DNA from: Epiperipatus broadwayi
Taxonomy: Eukaryota; Onychophora; Udeonychophora; Euonychophora; Peripatidae
DNA: 64,000 nucleotides
Assembly: GCA_028023455.1 (NCBI GenBank)
Contig: JAQFVV010006552.1
Coordinates: forward strand, 62,001 to 126,000
Direction of reading: 5' to 3'
Shown here: positions 36,047 to 47,440 of the stretch, one piece after another
Numbering within the stretch: position 1 is the stretch's first letter
How the letters are laid out: each line of letters starts with the position of its first letter
The notes under the pieces: model-generated
What the model saw: the letters and a program-made list of their open reading frames with translations, nothing else
What the model was told of the DNA's origin: nothing
Databases searched by the model: none
Translations under genes and position numbers: made by a program

Positions 36047-39000
36047 ACCCTTACTTCTTGATATATAAAATAGTTTAAAATACAACTAGCTCAGTTACAT
36101 TATTATGCTTAATTAAAATTTGCATATCTATTTTTAATATACTTTTATATTATCACATCTTAATTAAATTTATTATTAATTATCCAAATCAATATAGTTC
36201 CAGATTATATTAATTAAATAAGTATTTAATAAAATTATGAGACTGTGAAGTAAAGTTACAAAGTAATAAGCAGATTTACATTGAGTTAATATCTTCCAAG
36301 ATACTGTCTCAATGGCATAAGAATACTACCACTACCTTATCATCTTACCACTACATCTATAGCATTCTTATGACTTTTAAATGAAATAAATTATCTTTAA
36401 TAATACTAAAATAATTCCTAACTTTTAACTTAAAATATAATTAAATAATCTCAGGTTCTTCTCAGTTTTAAAATAATAATAACTCATGTAAATAAGTATG
36501 ATGTGGGATTTTATATCAAACTTAAATACACCTAACTTATTTTAATAATAATAATAAATAATACTAATCTTAGAGTGTAATTTAATCTCATCTATTTCTA
36601 TTATATAATCAATCATTAAATGAATAAACAATCACATGTATATCTTTTATTTCATATGGTATCTTCATTTTAAAATAGATCAAAATCTTATACTTAATAA
36701 TCTGTGGCAATAAATAATATTGTATTCTTATAATGTGCATTATAATCATCTTATGACCATTGTAATATTTATGTTCATGTCAATCAATTCTTATAAAATA
36801 ATGTTAAGCAAATATGGTATTCAATTCTAAGTAATAATAACAAATTCATTTTGTGCAAATATTATGTTTATTTCAAATTATCTGATGTCAAAATGCTGTG
36901 GTGAAAAATAATGAAACTCGACACACTTTTAAAACAAATTAACAAATTTATTTACAATAACTTCAAATAAAATTTATTTACACTATTTACAGTTTAGAAT
37001 TTATGACAACAAATAAAATAAAAATAAGAAATACAAATATAAGAGGCTTATAATGTTACTAATCTATGTACTCAATAAATAACTATACATTCCTTCAAAT
37101 GCTATATTAATAATATTACAGTGTATTTTTCCAAAACTTAGATTTTTAAAATAAATAGTAATGTACTATAATTACTTCAAATAATAATATATGTCAAGAC
37201 TATTTATGTAACATGTGTACATAATGAAACTCTACTAATTAAATAGCTACATTAATTAAGTATTACCATTTATAATGTATTATCATGTATTCACTTTATT
37301 ATTAGCATTGCTTAATGCTTTATATAAATTAATGTATCTTTATAGTGTATAACAAATAATTGACTGTAATTATACTTTACTTAATGTAATTCCTGTTATA
37401 TGTTTTATCAAATATGCATTATATATCTCTATTGTTCAAATATTATTATTTAAATCATTTATCAATTCTAAATTCATAAAGCATTACCTTAGATAAATTC
37501 TATGATTCTTTTCTGTGTAAAAATCATTACTTTACTTGATGTGTTATTTTAATCCTTTCTAATAAATTTCTATCTATAAAACATATTCTAAACTTATCTA
37601 AAATTTCCGGAAAATAAACATCAATTTAAATAAAATATTCATTATCTAAACTACCTATACTACATCGTTTATATTTAGTAACCTTTCAATCCAAATATAA
37701 GCTTTTACCTAAAACGCAACTTAACTTATTTAATAAAACAAAATACAAAAAAATAGAGTCTTTTCAAATCTATTCTTATCTTGCAAATAATAAAATAATT
37801 ACCTAAATAAAGAATAAATATAATTCTAATACTATAACATAATAAAAATATCAAAATTTATTTATGAAAGAATCATATAATTATTTCTAAGCTTCTTACG
37901 TAATGTTGTATTAGGTTTATATTATAAATTAAAATTATGCATATTTTAATAAAGTTCGTTGCCAATATAATGTATGTGTTTTCATAAAATATCTATCCAT
38001 TCATTCTACAACAACATAATATTCAGTTGATCTAAAGAAAAACATATTAAATTCATTAAAAATCATTATACAATATTTTTACCATAATAATAATAATGTC
38101 CAGTCTGCTATCCAGCATTCTTCGAAATTTGCAGCTTCATAAAATATAAAAATCATTCACATCTCCACTCACACACATTCATTAGAATATTCCGTGTTAC
38201 ATTAATTATAAAATAAATTTATGTAATTAATTATTATATTATTTTTAAGTTAGTATTTAATAAATGTACCTAACCTACTTTTAATAGTTTAATAATATTT
38301 TAAATTTTATGTTAAATAAATAAAATAAAAGTTCATATTACATATTTCCAACGACGTCTTCTGTTCCACCATAAAAGTTCTAACAAATATCCTACGTATA
38401 AAGTCAATAGAACACTATTTCCTGTTCCGTTGTATCACGTGTTTCTTGAAAGTTTATAATAAAAATGATAACGTTCTTTTTTTAAAAATAAAACTAAGTT
38501 CCACAAGAAAAGCAAAATAAATTAAAAAAAATAGTTTATAAGTTCTGGATCCAGTTCTTCATAGATTATTATTTAAAAATTATTATTTCTAAATTAATTC
38601 ATAGTTTATAAATTATTTTCATTGAATTACTTTAATCAAATTGGCTTGCTTGGTTTGGACGTCCATGTATTACTTATGCATTTTAAATAACATATTCAGG
38701 TAAGAATTAATTTCTCCATCTATAACGACCAGCGTTTTAGACTACTTCAATAATAATAATTTTATTATATTACGATTTTAAATAATCATATTTATAATCT
38801 ATTTGCCTTTTCAAATCGTCAATATTTAGTCTTTTAAGCACAAAGACTTAACAAGGCAAGTATTTATTAAAATTACTACTTCTTATATCTTTACTTAAGA
38901 TATACATTTTAATCTTTTAAAATCTACAAAAATACTTTCTTTCTATAGAAGTATTCATATTTCTTTTAAATATCTATTTATAATAGACAATAGTAATTTA

Positions 39001-40293
39001 AACTTTTAAAACTATTCATAGTCCAAAATACTACTTTTCTCCATCTCGTAGTTTTATGTACTAATCCAGCGTCTATTATTTCTCTAGCATAAAGTTTCTG
39101 ATATATTTCTCCGATATGTGATGTTTCCATGATTATTCGTACGTAAATTGAGTTTCGATATTGAGAAGACCAATAGGGAATTATTAAGTTTCTACTGCAT
39201 ACTTATCATTTTAAAAATTATAAAATTATATACAATAACACTCTTATGATTTTAAAACTGATTTTAAGAGCGTTTATAAATTTACTTGGCTATTTTCTCA
39301 ATAGCACGATTAACTTAGAAATTTAATTACAGAGAGCCCCCTTCAACAATTGAATCCAGCTTTTATACTCGAAGAGACTCCACATCTGATTGGTACGTTT
39401 AAACAATCAAACTTTGCTGGCTTATTTACATATTAATCAACACACTATTAAAATAAAATAATGACTTATTTAATATTTAATATTATTACATTTTTAAAAA
39501 TAATCTTTATCGTTTATTCAAATCTATTAAACATTTTTTAAAATATTCTTTCTCACTTAATTTAAATCTTAACTTTTATAAGATCATTTAAAATAAACTA
39601 AATCTTTTTAAATACGTTATATTTTTAAGACAATATTTTTTTAAAAATCAGATTTAATATTTTACATTAATATCTTTATTTTTATCTCGTGATAACTCAC
39701 GTATTATTTATAAATTTCACAACATAATTTTAAAATAGTTTTTCAACTTTATGAGAAAGCTTCCAAGCATGTGTGTGTGTATCTCTAATTAACATCTGTT
39801 TTTACAATACAAGAAACGCTTCCCATAATCTAAAAATAACTTAACAATTGCTTTTTTTAAAATAAATATTTATTTTTAAAATAAATAAGATATTATATCA
39901 GATTTTAAAATAATTATTTGATATGATTAAAATCAAATATTAATCTCAATTTAAGTACTTATAATTTAAAATATTTTTTATTCACTTTTAACATATATTT
40001 TAAACTAAATAAATATCTTTGTCTAATTTTAACTTGTCTTTTAAATACTTTAGCTTCAAACATTTGTTATTAAATTTATTAATGCAGTATTACATCATAA
40101 TCATCATCATTTTAAATATCTTCTCAATATCAACACAATTCACATATCAAACACTCATAGATTGCTTTAATTAAACTTATGGTAACATTATCACAAGCAA
40201 AGTCAACATCACATTTTTAAAACACTTCTTAAATTTAAAATTTTCTACTAGATTAGCACAAATCTTAAATGGTGACCCATACAAAAGGCCACA
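36044..40293 (-). mobile_element. Cassette A2: inverted 4.25-kb copy of A1
   Basis: It begins TGTACCCTTACTTCT and ends ACAAAAGGCCACA on the + strand, the exact reverse arrangement of A1, and is 4250 bp against 4247. TA-rich sequence borders both ends. The promoter blocks (39360-39427), poly(A) signals (about 36947), stem-loop block and GGACGTCC phrase all have counterparts in A1. No credible ORF. A1 and A2 point toward each other across 21.7 kb containing C, B1, the gypsy element, B2 and the Penelope-like element. Confidence 0.6.
39360..39427 (-). promoter_or_regulatory. CCAAT-TATA promoter of cassette A2
   Basis: On the minus strand AAATAAGCCAGCAAA (39413-39427), CCAATCAG (CCAAT at 39389-39393) and TATAAAAG (39360-39367), in the same order and spacing as A1. 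Confidence 0.65.
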
Positions 40294-40301
40294 ATATATA
40301 T

Positions 40302-40503
40302 TGCAACCTTTTAAACGAATGGGGAAGGTAGATAAGATAAGAAATGGAGGAGAGAAAATCAGGGAGTAAAATAAAGGGAGAGGGAGAAAAAAAATGAGAG
40401 AGGAGGAACAAATAAATCAATATAAACAGTAGAGAGAGAGAAAAAGAGGAAGAAAAAGATTAAGATAAAATTAGAGACTTCAACTAGATACAGCGGGGTT
40501 ACA
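40302..40503. repeat. Small cassette F (202 bp) with TGYAACC ends
   Basis: After a short TA run next to A2, TGCAACCTTTTAAACG opens a purine-rich segment that closes with GCGGGGTTACA followed by ATAAAATTTATAAAATG. The ends TGCAACC / GGTTACA are near-inverted, like the large cassettes. Its interior 40364-40415 is the segment found inverted within the Penelope palindrome. The boundary call is tentative. Confidence 0.4.
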
Positions 40504-41320
40504 ATAAAATTTATAAAATGCTAATACACGGAGATCTGTAACAAGATGGAGGAAATACCATGGTGCTACCAAATAATCAGAGCACAGCAATAATTTTGAA
40601 TAGATTGTTGAGACAAATTTTCACTTTTACCCAATATTTTCAAGACTTAATCCTCCACCAAATCATATTCCCTGAGTACAACAAGTTATAACCAAAATAA
40701 AATAAAAATCTTTCTGAATGAAATTTCTTATTTAATGTTTCAAAATAAATGCTAGTTCAATCATCATTTCTAACAACATAATTTATAAAAAATTCAATAA
40801 AATTAAATTCCATCAGGTGTGCTTCTCTTCTAACACAATCAACAAGAGCTACTTTTTATACTAGTTATAATTAATATCATGGTATGTAAAAATTGTACAA
40901 ATCACTGGAAAATCAACAAGAGCAAATGTTCTTGAAGGTCCTATTGCAACTCTTGTGACATGTACTAACATATGATGTCATTTGCTAAGCAATTGATTAG
41001 ACAAATAGATAAGTGAATGATATCCTGGCCAACTATAGGATGCAAACACTGACTACATTATACTATAAGATAACAATATTTCTCACAGTTAAAATAATAT
41101 TTATTTAAATATTTAATTGCAAAATTAGAATATTCACAATTTAGACAACTTATAGCCTTTTACTCAAGAGATCCCTCGAGATGGGAGAAAGACAAGTGTG
41201 TTTTTTATGACCTTCCACTCTCTCACAAACAATCTCAATAAATAATTAAGTGTGAACTGGACCTTGACATTTACATAGTATAATAGTAATTTATATATAT
41301 ATATATATAACATTCCAATG
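40504..41320. other. AT-rich DNA, nothing recognised
   Basis: No frame or motif of note; a short (TA)n at 41292-41309 precedes the fold-back element. Confidence 0.55.
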
Positions 41321-41720
41321 TGTGTTAGATAATACTGTATGTAAAAAACTTTAATATTTGGGTTAATGTTAAAAATACATACACTTATATTACTCGGAAA
41401 GCAAAACTATATATAAATCAAATCAAAACAAATCAAAAACATAAATGACAAACTTTCTTGATTCTTATAACGTTTTCGAAGATATAACCTTCATTTTCAA
41501 GAAGTACAAAATATCTTAATTTCCCACGATGTGCAAATATGCAAAATAGGCAAAATATGCCAATCAGGATAAGAAGGTTTAAACTTGTCATTTATCTTTT
41601 TGATTTGTTTTGATTTGAGTTGATTTATATACAGTTTTGCTTTCCGAATTATATAAGTGTGTGTATTTCTAATGTCAACGCAAATAATAAAGTTTTTACA
41701 TATAGTATAATAGTGTGCAT
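41321..41720. mobile_element. Fold-back (MITE-like) element
   Basis: About 130 bases at 41321-41455 return as an imperfect reverse complement at 41584-41720 (for example TCGGAAAGCAAAACT at 41395 against AGTTTTGCTTTCCGAAT at 41632, and ACATAAATGACAAACTT against AAACTTGTCATTTATCTT). The 130-base spacer holds no ORF. Length, long inverted arms and lack of coding capacity fit a fold-back MITE. I could not fix a target-site duplication. Confidence 0.75.
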
Positions 41721-42894
41721 TCTAAAATAGCATGGATAATCTTTATTTCAAAGAATACAATCTTCTTAGAAGATATCATAGTTTAAATACTTACTTAGAT
41801 TAAATATTATTTTTGGGTATCTACAAATATTATATTACCTGTTATAATGATTTCATCTAGAAATCATAATTAAATGTATAATTCTATTTTTATTTTTATG
41901 GGAATAAAATACATTGTGTGTGACTTTTATTAAATGAAAATAATTAATGTTGTAATTAATAAACAATATTGAGAATCCAAGACAATAGCGTATAAAAAAG
42001 AAATAGAAACTGAATATAATTTAAATAAAGAATTAATAGGTTTATTTACAATTCTATACAGATTTACATAAACTTAAAAACCAACTGCCAAGATAGCGCT
42101 GTTATAAAAATAATAATCATTGGACTGATAGTATCTACAAATCTTTTTGTTTAACAGATGATCTGCTAAGGATTCTCTTAAAATAATAAAATTACATAAC
42201 CGCCTTATTTAATAAATAATGAGAATGGAGAACTAGGATTGGCTAATTCATACATACCTTCATTAAAATAAGTCAACCCTCATATAATTTTAAGTATCAT
42301 AAAATTTATATGCTTTAAATAGTTACTTATTAACTTAATAGCATATAATTTCTCTAGGTTTATCCATTCTAAACTAACATTTTACAACAATAAATAACCA
42401 AGATTGATAAACTGATCTACTAATATTTGACATTATCCGTTTACTGCATCTAAGCAAAAGCTGATGTATTTTTTTTTAAAAAAATACATTTCATATGTCA
42501 AATAACTATTCTTTATTGTTGAGAAACTCAAACTAGTAAAATAACTGAGTGAATGAATTAAAAAAATAACTAAATAAATGTATGGACCACTCATCAGAAG
42601 TCATTTATAGTCATAAATTATAAAATTATTGTCCACATAATATAAACTATATCAAATGTTGAAAATAAGTAAATTACACATCCTTTGGAGAGATTCTGGA
42701 TGATTACAGCAACTACATAGAATGTGTGGATTACACTTATTGGCCATATGCTTATAAATTAAATATTTAAAATTCCTAACTATTGTTGTTTTTTTTTTTT
42801 TTGTGGATGATTATAGAATCATAACAACACAAAACAGACATTGAAACACTTTTAAGCACCTAAATTAACTGAGTGCATCCTGAAGAAACTAAAT

Positions 42895-43330
42895 CATACA
42901 AATTAACTTATCTTGGTGTTACATATTTAAACACAAACAACCTCACCTACTATAGTGGAAAATTTGCTTTAAACACATCATCATGAATTATAGGCTGACA
43001 AAAACTCCACAGAGCAATTATCATGAATAAATGAATACACTCTAAGAATGGTGGCTTCCAAAACACCTACATCTGAGGCAAAAGAAGGTGCCTGGTCTTT
43101 GTCACAGTGCATCAGAAAAATGGTGAACAGACACACCAATAAATATATGGTCCTCTCCAGGGGTCTAGGTACCTTTAAAATATGTGATAACAATCACTGA
43201 AAATAGGTACTACCAACTCAAGGAACAGAATAAAATGCAGATGGGGAATTTATCTGCTCCATCCAGCATAATAATGAATATAATAAGCAAGATCTAACAC
43301 TATAAGGTCATCAGTACTATAGGTAACAAT
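42895..43330 (+). pseudogene. Possible remnant of a LINE reverse transcriptase C-terminus
   Basis: A frame on the + strand reads KLTYLGVTYLNTNNLTYYSGK near 42905-42970, resembling the (K)YLGVTLD...L motif just after the RT core in jockey/CR1-type LINEs. The sequence that follows is locally richer in GC, but is broken by stops and does not give a second clear motif. A minus-strand 70-codon frame (42981-43193) overlaps it and looks like nothing known. This is a weak call. Confidence 0.25.
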
Positions 43331-43806
43331 ACCAACATAAAACATTACAATGACTATCTAAAGTCATATTCAAAAATTTAAACACAATAAACAACAAATA
43401 GAGTCTGAACCAACAAATACACTTTGGAAGTCAAATGACTGTAAACATTACTAAAGATAATTAACAGCATATACAATTTTGGCACCAAGTGTCAATATAC
43501 ATGAGTGTGGAATATTAAATATTAAAAATTATAATAACTAGTGGACATGAATAGAAATGTGAATAAAATGTGAGAATAATAATTCTCAAAGTATAAAATA
43601 TTTGTGAATAAAATTACTATTGCACTTATGCAAAATATAAAATAACAACTTCTGATAACTATTTTTGGTTATTTGGCAGATAACAAAGTACAAATACCAT
43701 ATATTTGAAATAGCTATTGTGAAATATTAAATCTCCACTGGCTTAAAATAAGCAAAGTAAAACTCTAGTTTGTAAAAGCACATACTAACTATAAAATAAA
43801 TACTAC

Positions 43807-43839
43807 TTATTAATGTGTAGACTATCTACACATTAATAA
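43807..43839. repeat. Perfect 15-bp hairpin with 3-base loop
   Basis: TTATTAATGTGTAGA, CTA, TCTACACATTAATAA. The arms match completely and are not simple sequence. Confidence 0.85.
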
Positions 43840-44928
43840 ATCCATAAAAATTAAATTTACATAAATTTAATACCTGGTACTTATAATATGACATAATATT
43901 ACATAAAATATATCAAAAATTTCAAAAGAAAAATATTGCATAGAAACTCATTTCCTTTTTTTACCAATAAAAAAAAACCTTAGTTCATGAGCAACGATCT
44001 TCACATGATGCTGTCCATTGAGAACACTTAATATTAATTGATAGGCAAACATTTTGTGAAGCTTCAGGTCCAATGGAATATTTCAAGCATGACAAAAGAA
44101 TTTATGAAACAAAACATAAAACAGTTTTTATATCTAAATATTTCTGAATTTCAGCAATTCTAAATATAAGACAGACAACAAATACACACATTTGAACAAT
44201 AATTCATCATGCCAATAAAAAATGACAACATTGTAAATGATAATATAACTTTCAGCTGACAGAAAAACGTTTTGGAATATGATGGGTTAATTTAGCTTAA
44301 GCATAGCTTCATTTTAATTTTTCTTAAAGAAACATATCATAAGCATTAACAATTATTTAGACATTCTTCTTTTTTGTAAAATGATTTGTGTGAAATAATA
44401 AGACATTTTCAGGTTATACTTTAAAGCTATTCTCTTTTAAATAATTCCATAAACATTTTTTTATATAACAGAGAATACTTCAGAATATCAACTGTCTATA
44501 AAATATTTCGGTTAAAGACATAGCATAGGGTAACCAATTAATATTTTACATTTTTCATAAATGACAAATTTATATTTCTCCAAAATATTAATTGAAAAGC
44601 TCTAGCATAGTAATACATTTTTTAAAGTCATTATCATATGAAGAATTTTATTATAAACTAGGTAATTATTCAAGCATTTCTAAAATTATTATTTGAAACA
44701 ATTCTAGTGGTAATTCAAATGTCAATAATAAAACAGGCTAATTAATACAATGCATTTTTTTTAAACTTGGGATATACAACTCTTTAGTCTATGCATTTCA
44801 ATCTTTTTTTAATAAAATTATTACAACTTCTTCAGTTTAGAAAAGAAGTAAGCACAAATAAAACTAGAACAACATTAAGCATAATCTTTAAATTGTTTGT
44901 CAATGAGTATAACAATTGCAAGTTATTA

Positions 44929-44982
44929 CAACTTATTCTAAAGCAAATTTTATTGCAACTTATTCTAAAGCAAATTTTATTT
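44929..44982. repeat. Two 27-bp tandem units
   Basis: CAACTTATTCTAAAGCAAAT and the following seven bases occur twice with a 27-base period; a + frame reads LQLILKQIL twice. It looks like a recent local duplication. Confidence 0.85.
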
Positions 44983-45527
44983 AATTGACTGCTAATAAAA
45001 ATTAAGTTTCTCTGAGGCATTTTTCTGATTGAGAAAGTTTCATTGCAACTTGGTATCAAGAACTGGGAATACCTGAAATTGCTCAGAGCACGTTGTTGAT
45101 TGTAGATTAATGAAATTTATGTTAACTACTTTTCAAAAGCAAATAATAAAAATGTTAAAAAAATAATACTTAACAAATTAACTTCTGCCAGAGGATGTTA
45201 GAGAGAGAACTATCAGGCACAAAATCAAAATGATCCAAGAAGAAGAACCAGAAGAACCTTTCCAACCTTGGAAAACCTTTATTTATAGTATTTTTAAATC
45301 CCCACTTTTTTAAAAACTGTCAGTTTCTTAAAATACCCTATCAACAAAACTGTTATATTTCTTTTTTTTAAATTCAATCACCAGACAGTTCAATCTATTT
45401 GTGATGTCATTTTGATCTAGATATTAAAAAAATGACTTGTGATCCAACAAACTAATTTGAAATAAAGCTTTCCTATATAATTAAATAAAATATTACATAA
45501 AAAAATCACATTTCGTTTTTCTAATAA

Positions 45528-45577
45528 GTAAAGTATAACTTTGAAAAGTGTATAAAATTTTTAAAGTTATACTTTAC
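45528..45577. repeat. Perfect 15-bp inverted repeat, 20-base loop
   Basis: GTAAAGTATAACTTT (45528-45542) and AAAGTTATACTTTAC (45563-45577). It could be a tiny fold-back element or a chance AT-rich hairpin. Confidence 0.75.
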
Positions 45578-47404
45578 ATATATTTAATTACTGTATTTAT
45601 AAATATTTTATTATAAGATCATGTATATTGATTAAAAAATACAGATATCAAATTATAATATTACATATATACTTTGTAATAGTCATTGGTACATTCACGC
45701 AACAAAATCCAGAGATTTGGCAAATTATACCAAGGCTGATCTAGATGAGAATTTGAGACCTTGAATCTGATTGCACCTCAGCTCTTTCACTAATACTCCA
45801 TGACTTACTATTCTATGAATGACATATATGCGGATACACTCAGAATTCTTTAGTTTTCATTCCAGCAGTAGCAAAAAGTTGAACAAGAGACTCAGGGAAT
45901 ATTAACTAAATTACTATTATTTTAAAAACACACACACACATCTATGGTTGGCTAGATAATGCATATATGTATAAGTGCCACTAATATTATGCAATTTTAA
46001 CTAAGATTTGGAATGAATTATATATAAAACTCAACACAGTATTATAATTTAATATATTTTAATTAGAATCATGCTTTGCAATCTCCAGAAAATGGTCATT
46101 ATAAAATTTGCATAAAATTTACATAAACAACAGCTAAACTTCAGTTAAAAGTAGACTATCATTATGGAGACTTAAGGTCTATGAAAGCGCTAAGCCATAA
46201 AATTTTTTAATAAGATTGAGACAAGCTTCACTTTTTGTGTAAAGCGCAATCTAAATTACTTACTAATCAAAGATGAAGTAGAAAACTAGTATTTCATATT
46301 TTAATTAATAAATATAAGTTAAATAAATGAAAGTGCATTAAATGACACATGCAGGTGTAAACCATGATGAGTGATTAACAAAATCTCATCTGATGCACTA
46401 TATTTAAGAGTTGATTACAAATTTAATAATCTATGGTCTCTAATTATGCCTTAATTTCACTATGCCCTACTTATTAGATTGCGATGGTTAAGTCAGTGCA
46501 AGTATGATGATTTATCATCATAATATTTAATAGAAGTTATTTAATAACACATAATGAGCTGCAATAGGCTCTCTATGCAGATTATATATATATATATATT
46601 GTGCTCTTATCTATAGGTCATAATAAAGTAGAATGGTCAATTACTAAAAAAAATTTTAAATTTTAAAATACGTTTGTGTAATATATTGATAATTGTATGA
46701 TCGATTAGATCTTATAGTACAATTTAAGGCTGAAAAATACCTTGTATATAAAAGTGTAATGAATTTTTTAAAAAACAGTTAAATAAATCTTAAATATATC
46801 CTTGCTTATGGTTGTAAAAGCTGGCCATATAAAATAACACAGCTATAAATAGTTAAAAATATATTAATAATTCGAGTATGATATTTTAAAACTAATAAAT
46901 TAAATAAATGCTATATTTAGTGTTATAATTATATTTAATAGTCAAAATTAATAGAGTATATTTTAAAATAAACTTTAGGATGGTGAGAATTATATTTAGT
47001 TCTACAATTTTAAATTATTTTCCAAAATTTTATAAAATATATCAGTTTTGGTAATTTAGACCGAGACGTAAATTAAAAAATCGTCTGATAAAGTTAGTAA
47101 TCATGTGACTGTATATTATATACCTTCACACACACGCTTGTTAGAATATAATAATAAAGTTTGTGAATTATAAAGCTAAATATAATTGCTATCGATCGAT
47201 AAAGTAAAAGCTGAAATATTAAATGTTTTTTTAATAATTGTTTTAAAGTTTAAATGATTTTGATAAAATTATAATTGAGTTTAAAAAAAATACTATTCTA
47301 AATAATATTTAAGACATGACGTCATAAATTCTTTATTTTAAAAAGGTTTAATCTATTATAAAACTAAAATGTGTAAATTTGTTCGTGCTAAAAAAAGTCA
47401 TTAA

Positions 47405-47440
47405 CCAATCAACGGAGGTATTTTAGCAGACAAAATATAA
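47405..47440 (+). promoter_or_regulatory. CCAAT-TATA promoter of cassette A3
   Basis: ACCAATCAACGGAGG with CCAAT at 47405 and AAATATAAGAA with TATAA at 47436, at nearly the A1 spacing. Confidence 0.5.

Larger units (their letters stand above)
41721..46580. other. AT-rich DNA with minor repeats, no intact gene
   Basis: Apart from the possible LINE scrap, two perfect hairpins and a short tandem repeat listed separately, I see only short random-looking frames. Confidence 0.5.
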
